A program made the position numbers and the translations under genes. Positions 42,260-51,674 of a stretch of 64,000 bases of DNA are shown here, piece after piece. The notes under the pieces were generated by a model. That model saw only the letters and a program-made list of their open reading frames with translations. It was not told the DNA's origin and searched no databases. How positions within the stretch are numbered: position 1 is the first letter of the stretch; each line of letters opens with the position of its first letter. The DNA is from JAIQFL01 sp035295745 (GTDB taxonomy: Bacteria > Acidobacteriota > Terriglobia > Bryobacterales > Bryobacteraceae), in NCBI GenBank assembly GCA_035295745.1, contig DATGIL010000071.1, positions 296,507-360,506 on the forward strand. The letters are read 5' to 3'.

Positions 42260-43858
42260 CTACCGCAATGGCGTCTGCCCCTTCACCCACGTCGCGATTT
42301 TCTCCAGCACCAGGGGCGCGATCGTCTCTTCGATCTGTGCGTATTCGGTAGGAGAGCCTGTCTCGCATGTCTGCAAGAGGTGATTCAGGCCGGGCACCTC
42401 TACGCCGTCAAAGGAGCGATTGCCTCCCGACTCGAGAGCCTCGCGAATCACTTCCAGATTCGACTTCGATTCCAAAAACGAGTCCTTCGTGCCGATGATC
42501 GCGAGAACCGGGCACGTGATGAGGCGCAAGTAGTCGGCAGGATCCAGTCCGACGAAGTGCCGCATCCACGGCGAGGTATAAACCTCCACCATGCGGGCGA
42601 TCTGCGCTTCCGAAAAGCTGGACAAGCGGGCCTCCAGTTGCCGGCGCAGTGTGGTCTCGTCTTTCTGATTGCGCAGAATCGCCGTGAGGTCGTTGTGCAT
42701 CTGTGCAGCGGTCTCGCCATCGGCTCCATAGAGTTCCGCCTGGCGACGGGCCTGGCGGCCTGCAATTTCCCATCCCGGAATCCCCGGACCCGCCAGCAGA
42801 ACAATGAACGCCACCTCGCGATCGCGCGCCGCGACCATCGAGGCGATCAGTCCGCCCTCGCTATGACCAATCAATCCGATGGGGCGGCCGGCCGATTCGG
42901 GGCGGCCTCGCAGCCAATCGAGGGCGGACTCGGCATCCGTCGCAAGGTCAGAAGTCGTAGCCCGGCTGAAGTCGCCCTCCGAATCGCCGACGCCACGATC
43001 GTCGGTGCGCAGGACTGGCACGCCGCGGCGCGTGAGATAGTCGGCCAGCACGAGGAAGGGCTTGTGACCGCACATCGACCCGTCGCGATCATGCTTGCCA
43101 GAGCCGCTGATTAACAGAACGGCGGGGAACGGGCCGGATCTTTCGGGGATGGTCAGTGTGCCGGCCAGTTCGCAGCCCGCTCGTGGGTTGCGGTAGCGGG
43201 CTTCCACACTCTGGTAAGGATAGGGCTCCGAAGGCGTCTGCGGACGTGACGGCTCTTCCTCATCTTCGCTAGCGACGCGCTTTAATCGCAGCGGCAGACG
43301 GACACCGCCCTGCTCCCACATACCATCCACCCGGCTGCAATCCCGATTCAGAACGCCATCGAATCGGGCGCCAATACTGGCCGATTCCAAGACCAGCGCG
43401 GATTCAAAATGTCGCACCGCATCCAGCGGCACCATCGCTTCGTCTTGATCGCAGCTCTTCATCGCGCCGATGAGTCCCTCGGTCCCGGTGGCGAGGTAAA
43501 ATCTCAACCGCAGGCGCATACTCTGCCAGCTCAGCGTGCCCTCCCAGATGCCATCGATGTTGGATGGTGTGACGGGATGTAGCACGAGCGGGCAGGCTCT
43601 ATTGCGCATTGTCCACGTGCCCTCGATGGCGTGCGCGTGCCCGCTCCGTCCCTCGTAGGATCCGTCTATGGCCGGCACCGAGAAGCGCAGAAGATCGCCC
43701 TGATCCGTGATGCACTCGAGTGAGAGGCCCACGGAGCCGACATCGATATTGTCGAGTGTGCCGGTGCAATCGCCTCCGGTGGACTGGCTGATGTGAAGTA
43801 GAACTCGCATCTCCAAGCCGTCATCCAGGAGGGTTCCCATCCAGTGACCGTAGAGCAT
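42260..43858 (-). CDS. Alpha/beta hydrolase with N-terminal beta domain
   Basis: About 532 residues from ATG 43858 (MLYGHWMGTLLDDGLEMRVL); ATG 43840 and 43810 are alternatives. The N-terminal ~200 residues are a beta-rich domain with two GHWMGTL or GIWEGTL-type repeats. The C-terminal ~310 residues are an alpha/beta hydrolase: AVLLISGSGKHDRDG, LRTDDRGVGDSEGDFSR, nucleophile elbow IGLIGHSEGGLIAS, acid in PVLAIIGTKDSF and His in VPGLNHLLQTCE. It is an esterase or peptidase-like enzyme of unknown substrate. Homologues I know are exported, but no signal peptide is seen here. The frame stays open far upstream, antisense to the P450, and I consider that extension spurious. Confidence 0.82.
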   Translation of the reverse strand: MLYGHWMGTLLDDGLEMRVLLHISQSTGGDCTGTLDNIDVGSVGLSLECITDQGDLLRFSVPAIDGSYEGRSGHAHAIEGTWTMRNRACPLVLHPVTPSNIDGIWEGTLSWQSMRLRLRFYLATGTEGLIGAMKSCDQDEAMVPLDAVRHFESALVLESASIGARFDGVLNRDCSRVDGMWEQGGVRLPLRLKRVASEDEEEPSRPQTPSEPYPYQSVEARYRNPRAGCELAGTLTIPERSGPFPAVLLISGSGKHDRDGSMCGHKPFLVLADYLTRRGVPVLRTDDRGVGDSEGDFSRATTSDLATDAESALDWLRGRPESAGRPIGLIGHSEGGLIASMVAARDREVAFIVLLAGPGIPGWEIAGRQARRQAELYGADGETAAQMHNDLTAILRNQKDETTLRRQLEARLSSFSEAQIARMVEVYTSPWMRHFVGLDPADYLRLITCPVLAIIGTKDSFLESKSNLEVIREALESGGNRSFDGVEVPGLNHLLQTCETGSPTEYAQIEETIAPLVLEKIATWVKGQTPLR

Positions 43859-43912
43859 AATTGGGGAGACCTCAAGCTTACCGCACAGGAGGAAATCTGT
43901 AGAATAATCGGA

Positions 43913-45088
43913 GTGGACCTCTTCTCGGACGAAATCCGCCGCGATCCGTATCCGCTGTACGCCAACCTGCGCGCCACGTCTCCCGTGCTGCGCGTGCCGC
44001 CGCCTTTCGACGCCTACATGCTGTTCGATTACGAAGGTGTCCACTGGGCGTTGAACGACCACGCCACCTTCAGTTCGCAGGTGCCTGCGCCTCCCTGGTT
44101 TATCTTTTTCGATCCCCCCGTTCATACCAAGCTGCGAGGCTTGGTGTCGCGCGCGTTCACGCCGCGCATGATTGCGGGTCTGGAGCCGCGAATCCGCGAA
44201 TTGTCCGCGAGCCTGCTCGATAGAGCCGTCGAGCGGGGCGAAATGGACTTGGCCACCGAGTACTCCGTGCCGCTGGCCATGCAGGTGATCTCCGGAATGA
44301 TCGGCATTCCCGCGGCGGATTGGTCCCTCTACCGGCAGTGGAGCGACATCATCATGCGGCTCAGCTATTCGCGATCGGGCACCGAAGAGGCAGCCCAGTC
44401 CAAGCGCGATTTCACCACCGTGTCCGCGGAAATCGATGCTTATCTTTCGAAGATGATCGACGAGCGGCGTGCCACCCCGCGAGACGACCTGCTGACGCAT
44501 CTAATCGGGGCGCAGGTGGATGGCCAGAGACTGACGCGCCAGGAGATTCTTGGATTCTTTCAACTGCTGATCGTGGGTGGACAGGAAACCACTGCGAACT
44601 TGATCAACAGCGCGGTGCTGTCGCTGGTGGAGAATCCAGATCAGCTTGAACTGCTGCGCGCCGAGCCGCGGTTGTTGCCCTCCGCCATCGAAGAGGTCCT
44701 GCGATACCGTTCTCCCATCCAGTGGGCGATGCGGACGCCGCGGCGCGATGTCGAACTGCACGGGCAGGTGATTCCCGCACGGAAACTGGTGCTGATCATG
44801 TTGGGTTCAGCGAATCGCGATCCCCGGCAATTTGTTCATGCGGAGCGTTTCGACATCGCTCGCGATCCCAATCCGCATATCGCATTCGGGCACGGCATTC
44901 ACTTCTGCCTGGGAGCGGCGCTTTCCCGCATGGAGACCTCAATTGCTTTGGCCGACCTGCTCGCGAGATTCCGCTCGATTGAACTGGTAGAGCCGGTTTG
45001 GCCGCCTCGCAAGGCGCTGAATGTCTTCGGTCCTGCGCGTTTGCCGATTCGCTTCGAACCCAGCCGGCACGCGACCTCGACAGTTTAG
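43913..45088 (+). CDS. Cytochrome P450
   Basis: A 391-residue soluble P450. The I-helix oxygen-binding motif is VGGQETTANLI, the ExxR is in EEVLRYRSP, and the haem ligand Cys is in FGHGIHFCLGAALSRME. The length is normal for bacterial class I P450s, which need a ferredoxin and reductase. The homologous N-terminus is DLFSDEIRRDPYPLYANLR, so I use GTG 43913. A GTG at 43844 is possible and has AGGAGGG upstream, but it would overlap the divergent hydrolase start; AGGAGG at 43887-43892 is farther from 43913 than usual. The substrate is unknown. A ferredoxin and FAD reductase lie 2 kb away on the other strand. Confidence 0.93.
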   Translation: MDLFSDEIRRDPYPLYANLRATSPVLRVPPPFDAYMLFDYEGVHWALNDHATFSSQVPAPPWFIFFDPPVHTKLRGLVSRAFTPRMIAGLEPRIRELSASLLDRAVERGEMDLATEYSVPLAMQVISGMIGIPAADWSLYRQWSDIIMRLSYSRSGTEEAAQSKRDFTTVSAEIDAYLSKMIDERRATPRDDLLTHLIGAQVDGQRLTRQEILGFFQLLIVGGQETTANLINSAVLSLVENPDQLELLRAEPRLLPSAIEEVLRYRSPIQWAMRTPRRDVELHGQVIPARKLVLIMLGSANRDPRQFVHAERFDIARDPNPHIAFGHGIHFCLGAALSRMETSIALADLLARFRSIELVEPVWPPRKALNVFGPARLPIRFEPSRHATSTV

Positions 45089-45185
45089 CCCAGCCGCAGC
45101 AGGCCACCCGCCGGTATATTGCAGATATTTCTAACTGTAATCGGGAATTGCGTTACTATTACGCTTTTCGGAGGCAGCCGAATCG

Positions 45186-46595
45186 ATGAAGCTCACGTTC
45201 TGGGGTGCGGCCGGCACGGTCACCGGCTCGATGCACATGGTGGAGACCGGCGGCAAACGCTACCTGCTCGATTGCGGTCTTTACCAGGGCAGACGCAAAG
45301 ATGCCGATCGCAAGAACCGGAACCTGCCGTTCGAGGCGAATTCGATCGAAGCGGTCATCCTCTCGCATGCCCACATCGATCATTCCGGGAATCTCCCGAC
45401 GCTGGTCAAGAACGGCTTCTCCGGCCCGATCTACAGCACCCCGGCCACCATCGACCTGTGCAACTGGATGCTTCGCGACACCGCTCACATCCAGGAAAAG
45501 GACGCTGAGTTCGTCAACAAACGGCAGGAGAAACGAAAGGCGGCAGGCGGCGAGAACGGCATCGTAGAGCCGCTCTACGATATGCAGGATGCCGAGCGGA
45601 CCTTGCCGCTTTTTCACCCGGTTCCGTATCACACTCGTTGCGAGTTGGCACCCGGGCTGAGTTATGAATGCGTTGACGCTGGCCACATTCTCGGGTCGTC
45701 AAGCGTCGTGCTCCACGATGAAAATACGGGTATCCCGGTGCGGTTGGGTTTCTCCGGGGACGTCGGACGCCCCAACCTGCCGATCATTCGCGACCCTGAA
45801 GCGATGCCGCCGGCAGACTATCTGATCCTGGAGAGCACGTACGGCGGACGTCTTCACAAGTCGGGCAGCCACGTCATCGACAAGCTGGCTTCTGTAGTAA
45901 ATCGTACAGCTTCGCGTGGCGGGCGAATTATCGTTCCGTCGTTCGCGGTGGGACGGACGCAGCAACTCGTCCTGCTGCTCCATCAACTCGCCAACGAGAA
46001 GCGCATTCCGAACATCCCGATTTTCGTGGACAGTCCGCTGGCGATCAATATCACGGCGGTGCATCGCGCCCATCCGGAGTGCTTTGATGAAGAGACGCGC
46101 GCCTACCTGGCGCGTGGTGAAGATCCGTTCGGATTTCGCCGTTTACAGTACATCCGCGATGCGGAAGATTCGAAAAAACTGAACGACCTGCACGGTCCGT
46201 TCGTGGTGATCTCGGCATCCGGAATGGCTGAGCAGGGCCGTATTTTGCACCATTTGCGGAACAATATTGAAGATGGGCGGAACACGGTTCTGATCACGGG
46301 TTTCCAGGCTGAGGACACACTCGGCCGCAAGCTGGTGGAGAAATGGCCGGAGGTCAAAATCTTCGGCGAGCCCATGCGGGTTCGCGCCGAGATTTCCAGC
46401 CTGGACGAACTGAGCGGGCACGCCGATCAGAAGGAGTTGCTGTCCTGGATCAAACCGTTGGCGCCGCACTTGAAACGAGTGTTTCTAGTCCACGGCGAGC
46501 CGAAGCAGGCGGATACGTTTGCCAAATTGCTGCATTCCACGTACAACCTGGAAGTATTGGTGCCGGCACCCGGCGATTCCTTCGATCTCGTTTAG
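45186..46595 (+). CDS. MBL-fold/beta-CASP nuclease (CPSF-type)
   Basis: A 469-residue metallo-beta-lactamase-fold RNA-processing enzyme. The zinc motif is H61-A-H63-I-D65-H66 in ILSHAHIDHSG. Further ligands lie in CVDAGHILGSSSVVL and the FSGDVGRPNLPI region. The beta-CASP part has IIVPSFAVGRTQQLVLLLHQ, FVVISASGMAEQGRILHHL and a C-terminal RVFLVHGEPKQAD. This is the bacterial member of the CPSF-73/RNase J superfamily, probably an RNA endo- or exonuclease. TCGGAGG lies upstream of ATG 45186. It appears monocistronic or read through into the coiled-coil gene. Confidence 0.92.
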   Translation: MKLTFWGAAGTVTGSMHMVETGGKRYLLDCGLYQGRRKDADRKNRNLPFEANSIEAVILSHAHIDHSGNLPTLVKNGFSGPIYSTPATIDLCNWMLRDTAHIQEKDAEFVNKRQEKRKAAGGENGIVEPLYDMQDAERTLPLFHPVPYHTRCELAPGLSYECVDAGHILGSSSVVLHDENTGIPVRLGFSGDVGRPNLPIIRDPEAMPPADYLILESTYGGRLHKSGSHVIDKLASVVNRTASRGGRIIVPSFAVGRTQQLVLLLHQLANEKRIPNIPIFVDSPLAINITAVHRAHPECFDEETRAYLARGEDPFGFRRLQYIRDAEDSKKLNDLHGPFVVISASGMAEQGRILHHLRNNIEDGRNTVLITGFQAEDTLGRKLVEKWPEVKIFGEPMRVRAEISSLDELSGHADQKELLSWIKPLAPHLKRVFLVHGEPKQADTFAKLLHSTYNLEVLVPAPGDSFDLV

Positions 46596-46658
46596 ACGTA
46601 ACCGAATTGGGCCCCAACTCCATCTATACTGAAGAGAAGTAAAAGGAGTATCGTTTTC

Positions 46659-47531
46659 GTGAGTCCAACACCCTCGTATTCCCAGCCCGAGCCTCAGCGT
46701 TCCGGTTTACTGACCGCCCTCGTGGCTGCCGCGATCATCGTTTTGGTGGCCGCCAATATCTACTTGTACGTGCAGATCGACCATGTGAGAACCGACATGG
46801 CCAAGATGAAGGAGTCCCTCAGTACCGAGATCAGCAATCTGCGGGATGCTTCTTCGGTTACTGTCAATTCGCAAACGCGACGTTTGGAAACCTTGAAGGA
46901 AGAGTTGGCCGCGGCACAGGCAGCACAGCGGACGATGTCGAGCCAGGCGAAGCAGGAAGCGATCGCCCGGGCAGAAGCGATCGGCCGCCAGATTGAGGCG
47001 GAGCAGGCGAAGGTGCAGCAGCAGGTCAGTTCCGAAATCAGCGACGTGAAGCAGACGGCCAACGCCGCCACGGCCAAAATCGCGGACGTTTCTACGGACG
47101 TCGGTGGCGTGAAGACACAGGTGACCAACACCCAGGCCGAGTTGCAGAAGACCATCGCCGATCTCAAGTCCACCAAGGGCGACCTGGGTGTGCAGAGCGG
47201 CCTGATCGCGACAAACGCGCAGGAACTGCAGGCATTGCGGCGTCTGGGCGAGCGCAATTACTTCGAATTCAAGCTGGGCAAGACGAAGGCGCCGCAACGC
47301 GTCGGGGACATCACGCTGAAACTGAAAGCGGCAGACCCCAAGAAGAATAAGTACACAGTTGAAGTCTCGGCCGACGACAAGTTGACCGAGAAGAAAGACA
47401 AGAACATCAACGAACCCGTGCAGTTCTACACCAGCAAGGCGAAGCAGCCCTACGAGATCGTGGTCAACCAGGTACAGAAGGATATGATCATCGGCTACCT
47501 GACCACCCCGAAGGAACAGAACACCCGGTAA
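46659..47531 (+). CDS. Membrane-anchored coiled-coil protein
   Basis: A 290-residue protein from GTG 46659, with AAGGAG ten bases upstream. A short cytoplasmic N-terminus is followed by one membrane helix (LLTALVAAAIIVLVAANIYL) and then ~150 residues of heptad-rich coiled coil (MAKMKESLSTEISNL, RRLETLKEELAAAQAAQ, AIARAEAIGRQIEAEQAKVQ). The C-terminal ~85 residues are a globular beta domain (NYFEFKLGKTKAPQRVGDIT, KKNKYTVEVSADD). No known family is recognised. It could be an envelope spacer or scaffold. A strong terminator follows. Confidence 0.8.
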   Translation: MSPTPSYSQPEPQRSGLLTALVAAAIIVLVAANIYLYVQIDHVRTDMAKMKESLSTEISNLRDASSVTVNSQTRRLETLKEELAAAQAAQRTMSSQAKQEAIARAEAIGRQIEAEQAKVQQQVSSEISDVKQTANAATAKIADVSTDVGGVKTQVTNTQAELQKTIADLKSTKGDLGVQSGLIATNAQELQALRRLGERNYFEFKLGKTKAPQRVGDITLKLKAADPKKNKYTVEVSADDKLTEKKDKNINEPVQFYTSKAKQPYEIVVNQVQKDMIIGYLTTPKEQNTR

Positions 47532-47557
47532 GGCGCCTCCCTCCGATCGTAAGTTCA

Positions 47558-47595
47558 CGCCGCCCTGATGGATCTCCGTCAGTGGCGGCGTTTCT
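47558..47595 (+). terminator. Intrinsic terminator after the coiled-coil gene
   Basis: CGCCGCC 47559-47565-type arm plus TGATGG pairs with CCGTCA and GGCGGCG (ending at 47590), with one wobble and a one-base bulge, around ATCT. It is followed by TTTCTC. It starts 27 bases after the stop codon. Confidence 0.72.
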
Positions 47596-47649
47596 CATTC
47601 CGACTGGTGATATTCTCTAACCGTGGACCCGAAGGCGGTCCGTCCAGAG

Positions 47650-48978
47650 ATGAGAAATTCACGGCTTTTTTCACTGGTGCTGGCACTGGGTTGCACGTGG
47701 TTCTGCCATGCCCAGCCTTTGAGCTTCACGCCGTATCATGCCAACGGCGTTTATCAGCTGAACGAGAAAGCGGGTTGGAATGTCACTCTCGCGCGAGCTC
47801 CCGGTGTGCCCAAACACTACCGCTACGTGATCCGGAAGAACAATCTGGATCAGGTGCAGAACGGCGAGTTGGACCTCTCCTCGGGCCACGCAATGATCGA
47901 GACCAAGCTGAACGAGCCGGCTATGCTCTACGTGGAAATCATTGCGGACGGGCCGGTGGATGACCGCGACAACCCGGCCGCCGCCCGACCCGCAGGCCCG
48001 GCGGGCGGGAAGACCATCGCGACTCATCTCGGAGCTGCCATCGCACCGTGGAAACTCGCGCCTTCGGTGCCGCGGCCGTCCGATTTCGACAGCTTCTGGG
48101 ACGCCAAGCTCAAAGCATTGCGCGAGGTTCCGATTCAGCCCTCACTCACACCGACCAGCACTGCAAAGCCCGGGGTGGAGTTGTATACCGTCAAGCTCGA
48201 TAGCCTGAATTCCCACGTTCAGGGATACCTCGCCAAACCCACGAAGGAAGGCAAATTTCCAGCTCTGATGATTTATCAGTACGCGGGAGTCTACGCGTTG
48301 AAGCCAGAAACTGTGACGGATCGCGCGGCAGAGGGCTGGCTGGCATTCGATGTCGACTCTCACGACATTCCGCCCACTGAGGAAACCGGTGTCAGCCGAA
48401 GCTATCAGGCGATCGGCAATACCGACCGGGAGACGTCTTACTTCTTGAATATGTACCTGCGCGACGCGCGGGCGATCGACTACATCAAGACGCGGCCGGA
48501 CTGGGACGGCAAGACGATCGTGTTGATGGGCACTAGCATGGGAGGCCAGCAGAGCCTGGTCACGGCGGGCTTGCGTCCCGAGGTAACCGCTGTGGTAGTG
48601 AACGAACCCTCGGGAGCGGATTCCGACGGCGATCTGCACGGGCGCAAGGCTGGCTACCCGAACTGGCCTTCGAACGATCCAAAAGTAATGGCCACAGCGC
48701 TATATTTCGACACGGTCAATTTCGCCTCGCGCATCCAGGCGCCGGTAGTCGCCGCGCTAGGTTTCATCGATACGATCGCGCCTCCGGTGGGAATCTGGAC
48801 TGCCGTGAATCAGGTGCCCGGGCCGAAGGAGATCATCCCCATGGTAGAGTCGGACCACAACAACCTGACGCCGCAGAAGCAAGGCGCCTGGAACACGCGC
48901 TCCAAAGAAGTATTGGAAACGATCCTCGCCGGAAGGAAATTCGAGCCCAATGAGGAACTGACCGCCAAGGGGAAGTGA
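47650..48978 (+). CDS. Exported acetyl xylan esterase-like alpha/beta hydrolase
   Basis: A 442-residue protein. ATG 47650 starts a signal peptide (MRNSRLFSLVLALGCTWFCHAQ). An N-terminal ~100-residue beta domain is followed by an AXE1-like catalytic domain: SVPRPSDFDSFWDAKLKALR, LNSHVQGYLAKPTKEGKFPA, nucleophile motif IVLMGTSMGGQQSLV, the acid in ALGFIDTIAPP and His in VESDHNNLT. It is a carbohydrate esterase family 7-type enzyme that probably removes acetyl groups from oligosaccharides. Its stop overlaps the start of the multihaem cytochrome (GTGA). Confidence 0.85.
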   Translation: MRNSRLFSLVLALGCTWFCHAQPLSFTPYHANGVYQLNEKAGWNVTLARAPGVPKHYRYVIRKNNLDQVQNGELDLSSGHAMIETKLNEPAMLYVEIIADGPVDDRDNPAAARPAGPAGGKTIATHLGAAIAPWKLAPSVPRPSDFDSFWDAKLKALREVPIQPSLTPTSTAKPGVELYTVKLDSLNSHVQGYLAKPTKEGKFPALMIYQYAGVYALKPETVTDRAAEGWLAFDVDSHDIPPTEETGVSRSYQAIGNTDRETSYFLNMYLRDARAIDYIKTRPDWDGKTIVLMGTSMGGQQSLVTAGLRPEVTAVVVNEPSGADSDGDLHGRKAGYPNWPSNDPKVMATALYFDTVNFASRIQAPVVAALGFIDTIAPPVGIWTAVNQVPGPKEIIPMVESDHNNLTPQKQGAWNTRSKEVLETILAGRKFEPNEELTAKGK

Positions 48979-50624
48979 ATTTGAATCTCGTGCGCGGTTT
49001 TCTGCTCGCCGCCGCCCTGGCGTGCGCCGCCTTTGCCCAGATCGGCCGGGAATGCGCCGGATGTCATCGCGCGATCGTCGACAGCTACCAGCGGACTCCC
49101 ATGGCTACCAGCAGTGGACGGGCCGGCGGCCACTCTCTCGAGACCTTCGATCACGCAGACTTCAATCAGGCATCCACCGGTTTCCGCTATCGGGTGTCGG
49201 CAAGCGGAGGCGCGATTGGCTTCGAGTTCACCAGCCGGGACGGCGTGCTCCAAGGTAAAAAGGCGATGCCTTATTATGTGGGATCGGGGGCGACAGCTCG
49301 CAGCTATCTGCTCATCGACGATGGATACGCCTACGTGTCGCCGGTCACTTACTACACGCAGAGCAAGGCGTGGAATCTGACGCCTGGCTACGATCGTTAC
49401 ACCTACCCCTACCTCACGAGGCCGGTCGTTCCAGGCTGCCTTACATGCCATGCCAGCTCACTCGCACCCCTGCCGCTTACGCAGAATCGATTCGGCGCGC
49501 CACCGTTCGCGGAAAGCGGAGTGGCCTGCGAGCGCTGCCACGGCGATGGCGCCCGGCACGTTGCTGACATGAAAGCCGGCCGAAGCGAGGGCGGACTCGC
49601 GATTCTGAATCCCGCCAAACTCGCTCCGGATCGTCGTGACAGCATCTGCTCGCAATGCCACCTCCCCGGCGAGACGCGCGTCTTTCGGCCTGGGAAGGAC
49701 TGGCACTCGTACGCGCCCGGCGATCGCCTCTCCGATGACATGACGGTGTTTGTCAAATCGGGCGCGAGCCCCGGCATCACGGTCACCGGACATGTGGAGA
49801 AGCTGGCGCAGAGTGCCTGCCAGCGCGCCGCGGGGAGCAAGCTTTGGTGCGGGACGTGCCATGATCCGCACACCGTCCCACGAGCAGCCGACCGCGCCGC
49901 GTGGTTCCGTCAAAAGTGCCTGGAGTGCCATCGGACCGCGGATTGCGGTGAAAACCAGGCGGCACGCCGCAAAGCTCAGGACGATTGCACGTCGTGCCAC
50001 ATGCCGAAGGCGGCGACGGTGGACGCGCAGCACGTCGTGCTGACCGATCACTCGATACCGCGCCGGCCGCGGACTGCTTCGTCGGCGTCGCGATGGGAGG
50101 AGCAACTCGTCGCCTTTAACGGCGGCCCGGCATCACCGCGCGACCTTGCTTTGGCATACGCGATCGTCGCGCAGCGCAAGAACGGATCCGTCTACCAAGA
50201 GCGCGCCAGAGACTTGCTACAAAAGGCCGAACGCGAGTCGCCCGAAGATGTCGAGGTTCTGATGTATCTGGCCGAACTGTACCGCAACGGCGGCCAGAGC
50301 GATCTCGCGGTTCCCCTCTATGAGCGCGCGATTCGCCTCTCGCCCGATCAGGTAACGGGATCGGTCGGACTGGGCAGCATTCAGATGGAGCACGGGCGTT
50401 ACGCGGATGCGATCCGCCTCTGGGAGGATGCACTCGCGAAGAACGCCGGGCTGGAACTGGTCCGCGTGAACCTGGCGATGGCGTACTGGCGAACCGGCAA
50501 TTCTCGTGCTGCCGAAGCGCATCTCGCGCGGGCGGTGGATCTCAGTCCGGGATTCGCACCGGCAGTCGATCTGTTGCGCCAGCTACGACGGAATACGAGC
50601 CGTCAAGGGCCCCGGAAGCAGTAG
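48975..50624 (+). CDS. Heptahaem cytochrome c with C-terminal TPR domain
   Basis: A 549-residue exported protein from GTG 48975. A signal peptide (FLLAAALACAAFAQ) precedes seven CxxCH haem sites at residues 27-31, 155-159, 185-189, 225-229, 292-296, 315-319 and 338-342. The arrangement resembles the cytochrome c554/c3-like family. The last ~140 residues are TPR-like helices (ARDLLQKAERESPEDVEVLM, SDLAVPLYERAIRLSPDQ, YADAIRLWEDALAKNAGLEL). It probably carries periplasmic electrons and docks a partner through the TPR part. Its start overlaps the esterase stop by four bases. Its 3' end overlaps the convergent DinB gene by 22 bases. Confidence 0.9.
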   Translation: MNLNLVRGFLLAAALACAAFAQIGRECAGCHRAIVDSYQRTPMATSSGRAGGHSLETFDHADFNQASTGFRYRVSASGGAIGFEFTSRDGVLQGKKAMPYYVGSGATARSYLLIDDGYAYVSPVTYYTQSKAWNLTPGYDRYTYPYLTRPVVPGCLTCHASSLAPLPLTQNRFGAPPFAESGVACERCHGDGARHVADMKAGRSEGGLAILNPAKLAPDRRDSICSQCHLPGETRVFRPGKDWHSYAPGDRLSDDMTVFVKSGASPGITVTGHVEKLAQSACQRAAGSKLWCGTCHDPHTVPRAADRAAWFRQKCLECHRTADCGENQAARRKAQDDCTSCHMPKAATVDAQHVVLTDHSIPRRPRTASSASRWEEQLVAFNGGPASPRDLALAYAIVAQRKNGSVYQERARDLLQKAERESPEDVEVLMYLAELYRNGGQSDLAVPLYERAIRLSPDQVTGSVGLGSIQMEHGRYADAIRLWEDALAKNAGLELVRVNLAMAYWRTGNSRAAEAHLARAVDLSPGFAPAVDLLRQLRRNTSRQGPRKQ

Positions 50625-51130
50625 AGATCGCGGCTGCTCACGTTCACGCCAAGCAGCCGGAGATAGATGAACAACTGGTGCTTGTGGTTGATCAGGTGTT
50701 CGAGGTTCCCCAAAAGCAACGTCATCAGGGTCTCGCCATGCGGTGTGAAGATGGTCGGAATGGTCCGTGCCAGACTCGCGTCCGCGAGCAATTCGAACGC
50801 CTGGCGGATGTGGACGCGATACGCAGCGATGCGCACGATGGCTTCCTGCTTGCCGCAGAAAAGATTGACGGGAAGCAGGCGCAGGTCGGAATAGTGCGCC
50901 AGGCGTTCGGGCTCGGCCGCGAGGAACACGGCGCAAAAGCCCGCCAGGCACTCCAGGAGATGTCCGAGCAGTATGCCCGGCGTCCACGCATTGGCGGCCG
51001 GAGGCTGCCAGTCCAGGCGGTCCTCCGGAAGCAAATCGATCAGGTGGCGGATCCTCTCGATCTGCTCATCGGCTTTGGTGAAGAGCGACGCGCAGAGAGG
51101 TTCCATGTTGGGCAAGGGATTACTGGTCAT
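50603..51130 (-). CDS. DinB-family protein
   Basis: A 175-residue cytoplasmic DinB-fold protein. The core has ADEQIERIRHLIDLLPEDRL, ANAWTPGILLGHLLECLAGF with a conserved His, and LLGNLEHLINHKHQLFIYL with the His pair near the C-terminus, matching the DinB metal site. ATG 51130 overlaps the end of the upstream ORF6N gene by 11 bases; ATG 51106 (MEPLCASLF) is an alternative. Neither has a clear ribosome binding site, so translation is probably coupled to the upstream gene. The function is unknown. Confidence 0.8.
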   Translation of the reverse strand: MTSNPLPNMEPLCASLFTKADEQIERIRHLIDLLPEDRLDWQPPAANAWTPGILLGHLLECLAGFCAVFLAAEPERLAHYSDLRLLPVNLFCGKQEAIVRIAAYRVHIRQAFELLADASLARTIPTIFTPHGETLMTLLLGNLEHLINHKHQLFIYLRLLGVNVSSRDLYCFRGP

Positions 51131-51674
51131 CGCGGACGACGAAGCCAATACGGCGTTTGGGTGTTTGTGGTGGGGTGAGTAGCTGCTTGATGGCCTTGAA
51201 GACGACGGCAAACTGGGAGTCGTACTTTTTCTCCATGGCTGCAATTTTGTCCGCCAGGTCCTTGTGGCTGACAGCCAATTGGCGGATCTGGACGAATGCT
51301 CGCATAATGGCGATATTCATCTGGATGGCCCGCCTGCTGCTTAACACTGAGGACAACATGGCGACACCAAGTTCGGTAAACGCATAAGGAGTGGCACGCC
51401 TCGGGCCGCCCCAACTTGAAATCACAATTTGTGATTTCAAGTTTGAGTATTCTTCGGAGGTGAGCTGGAACATGAAATCTGGCGGGAAGCGGTCGATGTT
51501 GCGTTTGACTGCTTGCACCAAAGCGCGGGTTTCGACTTGGTAGAGGTCAGCCAAGTCCGGACTTAGCATCACCTTATTACCGCGGATAAGATAGATGTGG
51601 CGTGTGATGGCCTCGACGGGCATAGCCACGGGCGGTCCGCTGGCAGACGCCGCGGGTTGCTGTTTCTTGGCCAT
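51120..51674 (-). CDS. ORF6N-domain DNA-binding protein
   Basis: A 184-residue protein starting at ATG 51674 (MAKKQQPAAS). The ORF6N domain spans residues ~20-110: ITRHIYLIRGNKVMLSPDLA, LYQVETRALVQAVKRNIDRF, DFMFQLTSEEYSNLKSQIVI, then TPYAFTELGVAMLSSVL. The C-terminal part is helical (IQMNIAIMRAFVQIRQL, KDLADKIAAMEKKY). ORF6N domains are common in phages and mobile elements, often next to Bro/KilA-type domains, so horizontal origin is plausible. No other phage gene is nearby. It is divergent from the propeller operon. Confidence 0.9.
   Translation of the reverse strand: MAKKQQPAASASGPPVAMPVEAITRHIYLIRGNKVMLSPDLADLYQVETRALVQAVKRNIDRFPPDFMFQLTSEEYSNLKSQIVISSWGGPRRATPYAFTELGVAMLSSVLSSRRAIQMNIAIMRAFVQIRQLAVSHKDLADKIAAMEKKYDSQFAVVFKAIKQLLTPPQTPKRRIGFVVRDDQ

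Noticed and set aside
43859..44500. N-terminal extension of the hydrolase frame antisense to the P450
   Set aside because: The extension has no homology and lies entirely opposite the well-supported P450 gene. Hydrolase homology starts near 43858.
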